Source: Pseudoxanthomonas mexicana
Lineage (GTDB): Bacteria > Pseudomonadota > Gammaproteobacteria > Xanthomonadales > Xanthomonadaceae
Direction of reading: 5' to 3'
DNA length: 64,000 nucleotides
Assembly: GCF_001556105.1 (NCBI RefSeq)
Contig: NZ_LSIF01000059.1
Span: 62,001 to 126,000, forward strand
The translations under genes were made by a program, and so were the position numbers. Below, piece after piece: positions 36,183-45,057 of the stretch. Position 1 is the first letter of the stretch. Each line of letters opens with the position of its first letter. The notes beneath the pieces are model-generated. The model saw only the letters and a list, made by a program, of their open reading frames with translations, ran no database searches and had not been told where the DNA came from.

Positions 36183-39100
36183 GTGGCGATACACCAGGAC
36201 CTTTGGCGGCCTGTCCAATGGGCACAGCGCTTCGCGGCGGCATTCGCCTGGCTGCTGGCCGCCACCTTCATCCTGGTGGACGCCGGCAGTGGCCACGTCC
36301 TCGACGACAGCGTGCCGGTGGTCGGCGTGCTGGTGGCCATCGCCACCTGGCGCAGCCCGCAGCGGCCCGTGCGGTTGGCGGTGGCCGGCCTGCTGACGGC
36401 ACTGCTCCTGATGCACCTGTGGCAGTTCCATGCGCTGGGCATCTGCCTGGTGCTGGCAGCTGCGACGATCATCGCGTGGATGCGGGTCTGGCGCGGATTC
36501 TGGCCCGAATTCGTCATGCGCATCTTCGCCGCCGCGCTGCTGCTGCTCGCCGTGCAGCCGGTGCTGGGTGCGCTGCAGCCCGGCGGAACCACGACCGAGA
36601 TCGGCTGGTCGTTGTCGCTGACGGCGCTGGCCATGTTCCTGCTGGTGTACACGCCAACGCTGCGCGACGGCCGCACCCTCGACACCAGCACCGAGCTGGT
36701 CGCGTTCGTGCTGGCATTCGCGCTGATTGCGCTGGTCGGCTGGCATGTTCCCGGCAGCCTGGTCGGCAAGATGGGGGTGGACTTCCCGCCGATGCGTCCG
36801 GTCTCGACGCTCTGCGTCGCGCTGGTGGCCCTGGCGCTGCTGCTGCGCCAGCGGGAACAGGAGCGCGCAGCGTGGATGGTGCTCGCCCTCGTCACGGTTC
36901 CGTTGCTGCTCACCCTGTTGCAGACACTGGGCGACATCACCACGCCCGCCAATACGTTGCTGCATCGGCTGGGGTGGCTGCCGCGCCCCACGACACCCAT
37001 CATCGGCGGGTATACCGACTACGGCGTGCTGACCGCGTGGCTGGCCGTCGCCGTCCTGCCGCAATCGTTGCAGCGCTGGGAAAGCGTGCGTTGGGGCATC
37101 ACCCGCGGACTCGGCATTGCGATGGCCTCGGTCGCGGGCATGGCGACGCTGGGACTGCTGATCCAGTTGCCGTACCACCGCGAAGGATTGTCGATCTACC
37201 AGATCTCGCTGACGGCGTCGGCGCAGCTGGTGGCGCTGGGCCTGTCGCTGGCGGTGGCCGGCGAGAACTCGCTGCGCGAACGCATGTTCGGCGTGCTGCC
37301 GATGGCCGCGGCGTTGATGCTGGGTGCCCTGTATTGGACGGCCGCATCCGGCGATCGCGACGCGATGGCGCGCAACGTGATGAAGACGCAGGCCGCCAGC
37401 ACCACGCCGACCTTCCTGCGCGGCATCGAACTGCGCCGCGGCGCGCTGCGCCAGTTGTCGGCGTCGCTGAGCGCGGCCGTGCCGGCGTCCGCGGAAGGCT
37501 TGTTCGACCACTACGTCAACGACATGGTCGGCGCCTTCGCCGGCTTCCGCGTGGTCCGCAGCGTGGGCGAGGGCGGCGAGTTCCGCTGGGTGCAGCCGGG
37601 CTTCGAGGCACCGGTCGCGCCCTCCCCGCCCATGCCGGTGGCGGATGCGGGCCACCTGCAACCGGTTCCCGGCGGCTGGTGGCTCACCGTCGACACCGCC
37701 GGACGCCGCACGCAGGGCTTCATCGCGCTGGACGATTTCGTGAGGACGCTGAGCAAGGCGGTGCTGTCGGATCGCCCGGTGCGCGCCTCCGCCGCCGGCA
37801 TGCCCACGCTGGAACAGGGACGCCCGCAGGGCACACCGCTGTCGATCGAGCGCGTGGCGCTGCCGGGCCATGAGGTGCAGCTGGAACTGTGGGCGCCGCC
37901 GGCGCTGACTTCGTTCACGCTGCCGCGCGCGCTGGTCGTCGGCGGTCTCAGCAGCGGCCTGCTGATCGCCTTCGTGCTGTTCCTGCTCGACATCTCGCGA
38001 CGGCGCTCTTCGGAAGCGGCGGAAACCGCGCGCTCGCTGCTGCTGGAAACCGAACGCCGCCTCGATGCACAGCGTCGCCTCAACGATGCGGCCGCGCTGG
38101 ACAGCGCGACCGGCCTGCCGCGCTTCTCCGCACAGGCCACGCTGATCACCGAGAAGATCGCGGGACCCTCCGCGTACGGCCATGGACTGGCGATCGTCGA
38201 CCTCGACGGTTTCGGCATGGTCAACGACTCGTTCGGCCACGACGGCGGCGACGAAGTGCTGCGGCGGATGGGCCAACGCATTTCGGTGGCCTGCGATGCG
38301 CAAGGCAGCGTCTACCGCTACGGCGGCGAGGGCTTCCTGGCGCATTTCGCCGACATCGACATCGACCAGCTCACCCGGCTGGCCGAAGACATCCGCCGCG
38401 CCGTCGGCCAACCCATCGCGCTGTATTCCACGCATCCGTCGTTCACGGTCACCGCCAGCATCGGCCTGGCGCACTCACCCGAACACGGCACGGACCTGCA
38501 GACCCTGCTGCGCAGCGCCGACGAAGCGCGCTACCTGGCCAAGCGCGCCGGCCGCAACCAGGTGCGTCTGCCCTCGGCGAGTTCGCAGCAGGAGGCCAAC
38601 GATCGCCTGAGCCGCGTGACCGCCCTGCGCGAAGCCGTCGCCCGTGGGCAGTTGCGGCTCGCTTACCAGCCCGTGGTGGCCGGCGACACCTCACAGCTCA
38701 CCGGTTTCGAAGCCCTGGCGCGCTGGCGCCACCCGGTATGGGGGGAGGTGCCGCCCTCGGTCTTCATCCCGCTGGCGGAAAGCGCGGGACTGATGGAAGA
38801 CGTTGGCCACTTCGTGCTGGAACAGGCCTGCCAGCAGCTGGCGCGCTGGCGCGGCATGGGGCTGCGTACGCTGGGGATGGCGGTGAACCTGTCGCCCAGC
38901 CAGCTGGGCCAGCCTACGCTGGCGCCGTGGATCGCCGAATGCCTGCAACGCCACGACCTGCCGGCGAACGCACTGACCCTGGAACTCACCGAAAGCGTGC
39001 TGGTGGAAGACATGGGCGCCGCCCAGGAAATGCTGCAGACGCTGCACGCGCTCGGCGTCCGCCTGGCGCTGGACGACTTCGGCACCGGCTACTCCAGCAT

Positions 39101-39386
39101 GGCGTACCTGCAGCGCCTGCCGCTGGACATCATCAAGATCGACCGCAGCTTCGTCGACGGCATCGCCGCCGAAAGCACCGACCGCGCGATCGCACGCACC
39201 ATCCTCGTGCTGGCGCACGAAATGGGTATGCGCACGATCGCCGAAGGCGTGGAAACGTCCGAACAGATGCATGCACTGCGGCAGATGGGCTGCGACGAGA
39301 TGCAGGGTTATTTCTTCGGCCGTCCCATGGAAGTCGAGGAAGCCACCACGCTGGCGCGCGGCGAGCTGCGCCACGCCGCCAGCTGA
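36183..39386 (+). CDS. Large membrane GGDEF-EAL protein (cyclic di-GMP phosphodiesterase)
   Basis: About 1067 residues from a GTG at 36183, preceded by AGGGGA; the open frame to 36012 has no conserved features. The N-terminal half has 10-11 hydrophobic segments, then a periplasmic domain (about 400-590) and one more helix (RALVVGGLSSGLLIAFVLFL). The GGDEF domain (SATGLPRFSAQ onward, about 640-800) has a degenerate site GGEGF (YGGEGFLAHF), so it probably does not make cyclic di-GMP. The EAL domain is complete, with FEALARW near 840, VNLSPSQL, LELTESVLVED, LDDFGTGYSSMAYL, KIDRSFV and IAEGVET. Net activity is likely breakdown of cyclic di-GMP. The input signal is unknown. Confidence 0.9.
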   Translation: MAIHQDLWRPVQWAQRFAAAFAWLLAATFILVDAGSGHVLDDSVPVVGVLVAIATWRSPQRPVRLAVAGLLTALLLMHLWQFHALGICLVLAAATIIAWMRVWRGFWPEFVMRIFAAALLLLAVQPVLGALQPGGTTTEIGWSLSLTALAMFLLVYTPTLRDGRTLDTSTELVAFVLAFALIALVGWHVPGSLVGKMGVDFPPMRPVSTLCVALVALALLLRQREQERAAWMVLALVTVPLLLTLLQTLGDITTPANTLLHRLGWLPRPTTPIIGGYTDYGVLTAWLAVAVLPQSLQRWESVRWGITRGLGIAMASVAGMATLGLLIQLPYHREGLSIYQISLTASAQLVALGLSLAVAGENSLRERMFGVLPMAAALMLGALYWTAASGDRDAMARNVMKTQAASTTPTFLRGIELRRGALRQLSASLSAAVPASAEGLFDHYVNDMVGAFAGFRVVRSVGEGGEFRWVQPGFEAPVAPSPPMPVADAGHLQPVPGGWWLTVDTAGRRTQGFIALDDFVRTLSKAVLSDRPVRASAAGMPTLEQGRPQGTPLSIERVALPGHEVQLELWAPPALTSFTLPRALVVGGLSSGLLIAFVLFLLDISRRRSSEAAETARSLLLETERRLDAQRRLNDAAALDSATGLPRFSAQATLITEKIAGPSAYGHGLAIVDLDGFGMVNDSFGHDGGDEVLRRMGQRISVACDAQGSVYRYGGEGFLAHFADIDIDQLTRLAEDIRRAVGQPIALYSTHPSFTVTASIGLAHSPEHGTDLQTLLRSADEARYLAKRAGRNQVRLPSASSQQEANDRLSRVTALREAVARGQLRLAYQPVVAGDTSQLTGFEALARWRHPVWGEVPPSVFIPLAESAGLMEDVGHFVLEQACQQLARWRGMGLRTLGMAVNLSPSQLGQPTLAPWIAECLQRHDLPANALTLELTESVLVEDMGAAQEMLQTLHALGVRLALDDFGTGYSSMAYLQRLPLDIIKIDRSFVDGIAAESTDRAIARTILVLAHEMGMRTIAEGVETSEQMHALRQMGCDEMQGYFFGRPMEVEEATTLARGELRHAAS

Positions 39387-39389
39387 GCC

Positions 39390-40529
39390 TCACCCACGCA
39401 GCAGCCCGGCCATCGCCGGGGCGTTACTGCTGTCGGGAAACACGCGCGTGTCGAGCGCCGTACGGGCGATGCCCAGATGATCGCCCACCACCCCCTTGAA
39501 CACGCCCCGCAGGTCGTTGGTCGCGCGCAGATCGCGGCCCTCGTTGAGCTGCGCACGCGCCAGTCCCGGCCAGTCGCCGGCGATACGCCCACCCGCCACC
39601 GCACCGCCGGCCAGCATCGCCAGCGTGCCGGTCCCGTGGTCGGTGCCTCCGGTGCCGTTCACCGCCGCCGTGCGGCCGAACTCGGTGACCACCATCACCA
39701 CAGTGCGCGCCCATTCGCCACCCATTCCGTCGTGGAACTGCTTGAGGCCCTGGTCGAGTTCCGCCAGCTTTCGCGCAAGCACCGGCGCCTGTTGCGCATG
39801 GGTATCCCAACCGGCGTTTTCGACGAAGCCGATGCGTGGACCATCAACCGCGGCCATGAAGCGCGCCGCCGCCGCCATCGCCTGCGGCAGGCGCGCGACG
39901 TTGCCGCCGGCCTGCATGCCCTGCGCGGCCATCGCCTGTCCAAAGGGATGCGCCAGCACCGCGTCAGCGGCATAGAGCCGCTGCAGATGCTGCAGCAGGA
40001 TCGGATTCACCTCGTCCGGGAGCGGCGGCGACCATGTCGTCGCGTCCGCCGGACCGCGCAGGATCAGCGGCATCACCGTGCTGACGGACAGTGCACGCGA
40101 TGTCGGCAAGGCCGCGACGCACCGGTTGAGCCACCCGTTCGACGCGCCGCCTGTCGCCGCTGCGCCACTCTCCAGGTTGTCCTGCGCTTCGAAGTGCGAG
40201 CGCTGCCGGTACGGCGGGGCGACCGCCACGATCGGCAACCATTCGCGGCGGGCATACAGCTCATGACTGAAGGCGAGCGCCGGATGCAATGCGAAATCCG
40301 CGTCCAGCCGGCGGGCATCCGGGACCGCCAGACGACCGCGCAACGACGCGTATTGCGGGTCACCGGCGGGAATCACCGCGTGCAGGCCATCCAGGCCGCC
40401 GCGCAACAGCACGATCAGCAGGCGTGTGTCGTTGCTGCCGGTGGCCCGCGCGAAACGCGGCCACATGCTGAGCGTCGTTGCGGCCGCACCTGCGGCAAGG
40501 AAATGGCGTCGGGTCAGCGACATCGACAT
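39390..40529 (-). CDS. DUF1501 family protein, Tat-exported
   Basis: 379-residue protein with a twin-arginine signal (LTRRHFLAAGAAATTLSMWP), so it is exported folded. The body resembles the sulfatase/alkaline-phosphatase-like DUF1501 family: LLIVLLRGGLDGLHAVIP at the start, WLPIVAVAPPYRQRSHFEAQ, NAGWDTHAQQ, VVMVVTEFGRTAAVNGTGGT and DHGTGTLAMLAGGAV. DUF1501 genes almost always follow a DUF1800 gene, as here with 2 bp between them. The role is unknown. The ATG at 40529 has GGAGG 8 nt upstream and sits at the signal; two more ATGs close by are possible. Confidence 0.9.
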   Translation of the reverse strand: MSMSLTRRHFLAAGAAATTLSMWPRFARATGSNDTRLLIVLLRGGLDGLHAVIPAGDPQYASLRGRLAVPDARRLDADFALHPALAFSHELYARREWLPIVAVAPPYRQRSHFEAQDNLESGAAATGGASNGWLNRCVAALPTSRALSVSTVMPLILRGPADATTWSPPLPDEVNPILLQHLQRLYAADAVLAHPFGQAMAAQGMQAGGNVARLPQAMAAAARFMAAVDGPRIGFVENAGWDTHAQQAPVLARKLAELDQGLKQFHDGMGGEWARTVVMVVTEFGRTAAVNGTGGTDHGTGTLAMLAGGAVAGGRIAGDWPGLARAQLNEGRDLRATNDLRGVFKGVVGDHLGIARTALDTRVFPDSSNAPAMAGLLRG

Positions 40530-40531
40530 GA

Positions 40532-41929
40532 TCACGTCCTCCATTGGAAAGCGGGACTGGCGAACAACAACGCCAGTCCCTCCCGGGGCGATTCGGCGCG
40601 CTGGATCGCCAGCCGCGTGTCGGCGTCGAGCGCATCCCCGAAGACGGCGGCAGCGGTGCGTACGGGATCGGGGTGCTCGCCCGCCGCGGTCTCGGCCAGT
40701 GATTGCGCGGCCTGGATGCGTTTCCATATCGCGTCCGCGCCGCTCCAGTCTGCGGCCGCGTCGGCGAAGCCTGCCGGCGAGCGCGGCGTGAACGGGGGTT
40801 GCCCGAGCCGTCCCAGCAGGCTGACCAGCGCGCGCGGCTGCACCAGCGTCGTCGCACCGGCACCGCGCAGCATCGACACGACGAAGTCGTCCGGCGTCTT
40901 CAGTTTGCGTGCATCGGCCGCCCACGCCTCGTGGCTGTCGATCAGCGCGGCGTACACCGGCCGCAGGGCGCCCGCGTGCCGCTGCCAGGCCGCGGTCATG
41001 CGCTCGATCACCGCAGGCGGTGGTGCATCGCTGATGAAATGCCGCGCCAGCTTGCCGCACACATGCCGCGCGGTGGCCGGATGCATCGCCAGGTCGCGCA
41101 GGATCGCGCGGCCCTGCGCTTCGCCATCGGCGGCGTAGCGACGACCGAGCACCAGGCGCGCCCCCGCATCATGCGCATTGGCACGGAACTGGAAGATCGC
41201 CGCACCGGGACCGGCCTGCGTGGCGCGCGCCGCCGGCACGCTCCAGCCAGTGATCGCGCGTGCGAGTTCACGGACGTCGTCCTGCGTGTAGCCGCCATCG
41301 ACGCCCAGCGTGTGCAGCTCGAAAATCTCGCGCGCGAGGTTTTCGTTGAGGCCGGCGCGCGGCGCCGTGTCATTCCGCGCGCGTCGCCGCTGGCGCTCCG
41401 CCAGCCGCGACTGCTCTCCGACGGAGCGCACGTTGTCGAGGTAGCGCAACATCGCCGGATGCTGTTCGACCGCCAGCAGCAGGCCGGCGAAGTCGCCGGT
41501 CGCATGCGGACGGATCGCTTCGCGCTCCATCGGTGCGGCGTAGAGCGTCGCCGTGCGCTTGTCGAGGGAGACGGCGAAATGGTTCGACCAGAACCGCACC
41601 AGCCGTTCGACGAAATCCTGTTCGGTCACCACCGCCTGGCGATAGCGCCAGCCGAGTTCCGTCTGCTGCTGCCTGCCGAACCGCTCGCGGAATCCCATGA
41701 CCGCTTCGCCGGGTTTATCGGCCCGGCGCGCTTGGCGGCGGTCGCGCTGGTAGTCGTACTCCGCCTGCAGATAATCGCCGCTGGACGGCAGGTCCGCGGG
41801 CGCGACCGCAGGCACCGCACGCAGCTGTGCATGCAGCCAGCCGCGTGGATCGTCGATACGGTCGAGCGTGCCCGGGCGCGCACCCAGCCCAAACCGGTTG
41901 GCGGCGCTGACGGCTTCGCGTCGGATCAT
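40532..41929 (-). CDS. DUF1800 family protein
   Basis: 465-residue helical protein of unknown function. Markers are AVSAANRFGLGARPGTLDRI near the start, FVERLVRFWSNHFAVSLDKR, LNENLAREIFELHTLGVDGG, YTQDDVRELARAITGWSV and CGKLARHFISD. No signal peptide is visible, although DUF1800 is thought to work with the exported DUF1501 protein encoded next to it. The ATG at 41929 has a strong GAGGAG site 7 nt upstream, so the open frame extending to 41977 is not used. Confidence 0.9.
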   Translation of the reverse strand: MIRREAVSAANRFGLGARPGTLDRIDDPRGWLHAQLRAVPAVAPADLPSSGDYLQAEYDYQRDRRQARRADKPGEAVMGFRERFGRQQQTELGWRYRQAVVTEQDFVERLVRFWSNHFAVSLDKRTATLYAAPMEREAIRPHATGDFAGLLLAVEQHPAMLRYLDNVRSVGEQSRLAERQRRRARNDTAPRAGLNENLAREIFELHTLGVDGGYTQDDVRELARAITGWSVPAARATQAGPGAAIFQFRANAHDAGARLVLGRRYAADGEAQGRAILRDLAMHPATARHVCGKLARHFISDAPPPAVIERMTAAWQRHAGALRPVYAALIDSHEAWAADARKLKTPDDFVVSMLRGAGATTLVQPRALVSLLGRLGQPPFTPRSPAGFADAAADWSGADAIWKRIQAAQSLAETAAGEHPDPVRTAAAVFGDALDADTRLAIQRAESPREGLALLFASPAFQWRT

Positions 41930-42046
41930 GGCGTGCTCCTCGGGTGCGACAGGCATGCCAACGCACGGCCACCGCACGCGTTGACATCGCGAACGGGGTC
42001 TTCAGTGAGGTCATCGTGTTTTCACGCGCCTGAATACGCCTGCGAG

Positions 42047-42943
42047 CTACACCCGCGCCTCACGCAGTTGCGCGACGAAGGCGCGTCCTGCCGGACCCGG
42101 CGGCGCGTCCTTGCGCCACACCGCGCGCATCGGCATCTGCGCATAGCGCGGATCGGCTTCCGCGATCCGCAGGCGTTTCAAGCGGCCCGTCGCCAGATCC
42201 TCCTCGACGATATGCAAGGGCATGTGTCCCCAGCCCAGGCCGGCGCGCAGGAACGCATGCTTCGCACCGAGGTCCGCCAGCCGCCACGTCAGCGGCGACT
42301 GCACGGCGAAATCGCGGCCCGCCGTCAGCGGCGTGCGATCCGTCAGCACCAGTTGCACCTGCTTCACCAAGGTCTTCGTCGGCACCGTCCCTCGTACGGC
42401 CGCCAGCGGATGCGCGGGCGAGACGACGGTGACGAGCGGCACCGGCACCAGCGGCTCCACCGCCAGGTCGTCAGGCAGGTCCGGCAGTGAACCGACCACG
42501 CCGATCCGGCAGGTTCCATCGAGCACCGGCTGGATCACGCCACCCAGCACCTCGACGTACAAGCGCAGCGGCGTATGCGGAAACGCGGTGCCGCTGTGGG
42601 CGGCAGCGCGGGTCAGCGCCTGCATCGGGAACATCACGTCCACCGCGACCGACAGTTCCGGCTCCAACCCCTCCGCCACGCTGCGAGCGCGCGCCTTGAA
42701 CGTGTCCATGTGCTCGGCCACGGCGCGCGCTTCGATCAGCAGCGCATGGCCGGCATCGGTGAGTGTCGGATAACGGCTGCTGCGATCGAACAGCGTCACG
42801 CCCAGTTGCAGTTCCAGGTTGGCGAGCGTCTGGCTGACCACCGATTGCGCGCGTCGCAGCTTGCGTCCCGCCGCGGAAAAACTGCCCTGCTCCGCCGCCG
42901 CGATGAAGGTGCGCAACTGGTCGAGGGTGACGGCGTCCAGCAT
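42047..42943 (-). CDS. LysR family transcriptional regulator
   Basis: 298 residues. The N-terminal helix-turn-helix reads VTLDQLRTFIAAAEQGSFSA, then RAQSVVSQTLANLELQLGVT, followed by LFDRSSRYPTLTDAG. The effector domain begins near ELSVAVDVMFPMQALTRAA. It is divergent from the DoxX gene across 113 bp. A palindrome lies between them, so it probably controls doxX and itself. Confidence 0.92.
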   Translation of the reverse strand: MLDAVTLDQLRTFIAAAEQGSFSAAGRKLRRAQSVVSQTLANLELQLGVTLFDRSSRYPTLTDAGHALLIEARAVAEHMDTFKARARSVAEGLEPELSVAVDVMFPMQALTRAAAHSGTAFPHTPLRLYVEVLGGVIQPVLDGTCRIGVVGSLPDLPDDLAVEPLVPVPLVTVVSPAHPLAAVRGTVPTKTLVKQVQLVLTDRTPLTAGRDFAVQSPLTWRLADLGAKHAFLRAGLGWGHMPLHIVEEDLATGRLKRLRIAEADPRYAQMPMRAVWRKDAPPGPAGRAFVAQLREARV

Positions 42944-42962
42944 GTATCGCTCCAGACGATGG

Positions 42963-42975
42963 ATTTCATCGAAAT
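42963..42975. promoter_or_regulatory. Candidate LysR-binding site
   Basis: ATTTCATCGAAAT is a perfect inverted repeat (ATTTC-N3-GAAAT) in the AT-rich part of the LysR-doxX intergenic region, followed by ATATATAGG. It is the only clear dyad between the two starts. The link to the LysR protein is by position. Confidence 0.45.
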
Positions 42976-43056
42976 ATATAGGCTTCCGGGATGCCTGGCG
43001 ACGGCCTAACCTGCGCTCCGTACCCGCTGCACCCACCTCATTCCCCGGAGTCCACC

Positions 43057-43458
43057 ATGTCCACCGTCACCGCTACCCGCACCCCTGCCCTTCGTGGCGC
43101 CGCCGACCTCGTCGGCCGCACTCTGCTCGCCTCGCTGTTCATCATTTCGGGCCTCGGCAAGCTGGCCGCCTACGCTGGCACGGCCGGCTACATGGCATCG
43201 GTCGGCGTTCCCGGCGCCCTGCTGCCGCTCGTCATCGCGCTGGAAGTGGTCGGCGGCCTGGCCATCATTGCCGGCTACCGGACGCGCATCGTCGCCAGCC
43301 TGCTGGCCCTGTTCTCGATCGCCAGCGCCGTGCTCTTCCACAGCGCCCTGGGCGACCAGATCCAGCAGATCATGTTCCTGAAGAACATCGCCATCGCCGG
43401 CGGCTTCATCCTGCTGGCCGCGCGTGGCGCCGGTGGCTGGAGCGTCGACCAGCGCTGA
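43057..43458 (+). CDS. DoxX family membrane protein
   Basis: 133-residue protein with four predicted helices. It has LVGRTLLASLFIISGLGKLA and AAYAGTAGYMASVGVPGALL, typical of DoxX/SURF4-like proteins such as YqjF or YphA. Members are linked to quinone or sulfur redox chemistry and oxidative stress, but most are uncharacterised. It has CCCGGAGTCCACC ahead of the ATG. A hairpin follows the stop. Confidence 0.88.
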   Translation: MSTVTATRTPALRGAADLVGRTLLASLFIISGLGKLAAYAGTAGYMASVGVPGALLPLVIALEVVGGLAIIAGYRTRIVASLLALFSIASAVLFHSALGDQIQQIMFLKNIAIAGGFILLAARGAGGWSVDQR

Positions 43459-43478
43459 TGGATCGCATCGGACAGACA

Positions 43479-43509
43479 CGAGAACGCCGGCGCGCCGCCG
43501 GCGTTCTCG
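43479..43509. terminator. Hairpin after doxX
   Basis: CGAGAACGCCGGCG and its complement form a 14-bp perfect stem with a 3-nt loop, starting 20 bp after the doxX stop. There is no T-run, so it may act through Rho or as an mRNA end-protecting hairpin. Confidence 0.65.
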
Positions 43510-43688
43510 CGTTGCGCGGACCGAACGACCACGCGGCCGTCCATGCTCCGCCGTGACCGGTGTGCCACCCGTGCGGACTGCCCCCGCGCCGTGCTGACAC
43601 CGGCTGGCCGGTTGCTTCCTGGCACGGCGTTGATGCGGTTACAGGGGATTTCACGGCGCGTTCGCGCCGCTCAGGTTCGGATAGCACC

Positions 43689-43787
43689 ATGCACCGCGCA
43701 CCCGCCCCCTTTTCCATGCTGCACCGCCTGGCCTTCATGGGACTGGGCATGACGCTGGCGGTGCTCAGCGGGGCGCTGTTCCCGTAG
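43689..43787 (+). CDS. Possible small membrane peptide, weak evidence
   Basis: The 333-bp gap between doxX and the SpoIIAA-like gene contains an ATG-started frame of 32 codons ending TAG. Residues 10-30 form a hydrophobic stretch (MLHRLAFMGLGMTLAVLSGA). There is no ribosome-binding site and no family I recognise. It is recorded because short single-helix peptides are easily missed, but it may be chance. The rest of the gap shows only the doxX hairpin. Confidence 0.2.
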   Translation: MHRAPAPFSMLHRLAFMGLGMTLAVLSGALFP

Positions 43788-43791
43788 CGGA

Positions 43792-44181
43792 TCAGGAGGT
43801 CGCGGAATGCGGATCCACTTCCGCCGCCCATGCCAACGCACGCATGCGTTCCTCCTGGGCGAACGTGCGCAGGTCCGTCCGCGGCATGATCCGGTCCGCC
43901 AGTTCCGTCACGGCCACCAACCAGCGCTTGTCGGTCACCACGCCTGCCCGGGCGAAACGTTCGTATTCGCCCCGCTTGGACAACGCGTAGCGCAGGTCCT
44001 TGCCGACGACCTCCAACGCCAGGCCATGCAGGTCGCTGATGTCGCTGATCACGCCGATGCGCGGAAAGCGCGCCAGCCGGGATTCGAGATCGGCGATGCA
44101 GGTGTCGTAATCCGTGCTGGTGAGCTGGTCGGTGAAACGGTACGCCGCCACATGGGGCGGACTGGCCAGGATCTCGATCAT
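43792..44181 (-). CDS. SpoIIAA/STAS-like protein
   Basis: 129-residue protein resembling the SpoIIAA-like (PF11964) family. It has ILASPPHVAAYRFTDQLTST, then DYDTCIADLESRLARFPRIG and VISDISDLHGLALEVVGKDL, followed by helices (FARAGVVTDKRWLVAVTELA). Such small alpha/beta proteins are usually cytosolic, with unknown ligands. I use the ATG at 44181 (GGAG 7 nt upstream) instead of the GTG at 44187. Confidence 0.75.
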   Translation of the reverse strand: MIEILASPPHVAAYRFTDQLTSTDYDTCIADLESRLARFPRIGVISDISDLHGLALEVVGKDLRYALSKRGEYERFARAGVVTDKRWLVAVTELADRIMPRTDLRTFAQEERMRALAWAAEVDPHSATS

Positions 44182-44282
44182 GCGCACACTCCGTGGAAGC
44201 CAGCGGCGACCTTAGCCGCGCCAGCGCATGGACGCGTCAAATCCGCTTCACGAACCTGCACCGTTCCGGCACACCGGCATCA

Positions 44283-44960
44283 TCACTGACGACGCTTCAG
44301 CGACCAGAAGCCGATGTCGCGTCTGACGCGATAGCCGAGTTGTTCGTACAGCGCCTTGGCGCGCGAATTCTCATGACTGACATGCAGGAAGGGTTGCACG
44401 CCACGCGCCAGCGTGTGGTTGGTCAGCCAGGTGGTGAGGTGGCGCGCGTAACCGCGACCCGTGGAGTCCGGGTGGGTGCAGATGGCGCTCATCTCGCGAC
44501 GGTCCGCACTGCCGAGGCGTTCGCCGATCATCGCGGCGAGCCGGCCGCCCTCATAGATGCCGAAGTAGTGCCCCAGGTCCATCGTCCGCGCGCGAAAATA
44601 ATGCGGATACACGAGCGCCGTCAGCGCAAGCACGTCATCACGATGCGCGTCGTCGAGTGGAACGATGTCGGGCCCGTCGACAACGGGCAGTGGTGTGTCG
44701 CACACCATCTGCGCCAGCGGATGGAATGCCTGCAGCGTCCAGCCCACGGGGGTGTGCGGTGCCACGCCGAGCAGGTAGACCGCCTCGCCAGGTGCGACCA
44801 GCGACTCGATCGCGTCGTCCAGCGACACTCCGGCAGACGATACGCCCAGGAACGGCGCATGGTCGGCGGGATAGCGCGCGACATCGCCCGCGCGCAGCGC
44901 GATGTCACGGTGGATCGAATCCAGTGCGGACCAGAAGGGGTTGTCGAGGGCGGTGTCCAT
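44283..44960 (-). CDS. GNAT family N-acetyltransferase (FR47-like)
   Basis: 225 residues. The C-terminal half holds the acetyl-CoA-binding fold: RLAAMIGERLGSADRREMSA, then ICTHPDSTGRGYARHLTTWL (the Q/RxxGxG/A loop as TGRGYA) and HVSHENSRAKALYEQLGYRV. The N-terminal half (about 1-110) is the extra domain seen in FR47-type acetyltransferases. The substrate is unknown. It is divergent from the DUF1615 lipoprotein gene. Confidence 0.9.
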   Translation of the reverse strand: MDTALDNPFWSALDSIHRDIALRAGDVARYPADHAPFLGVSSAGVSLDDAIESLVAPGEAVYLLGVAPHTPVGWTLQAFHPLAQMVCDTPLPVVDGPDIVPLDDAHRDDVLALTALVYPHYFRARTMDLGHYFGIYEGGRLAAMIGERLGSADRREMSAICTHPDSTGRGYARHLTTWLTNHTLARGVQPFLHVSHENSRAKALYEQLGYRVRRDIGFWSLKRRQ

Positions 44961-45057
44961 GATCGCGGAAGTCGGGCAGTCCCGTGATTATCCACGCGCA
45001 CGCATGGTCGCGCCCGGTCCTCGTGCATCGGCGTGGCCTGCTCCGTATGCTGCACGC

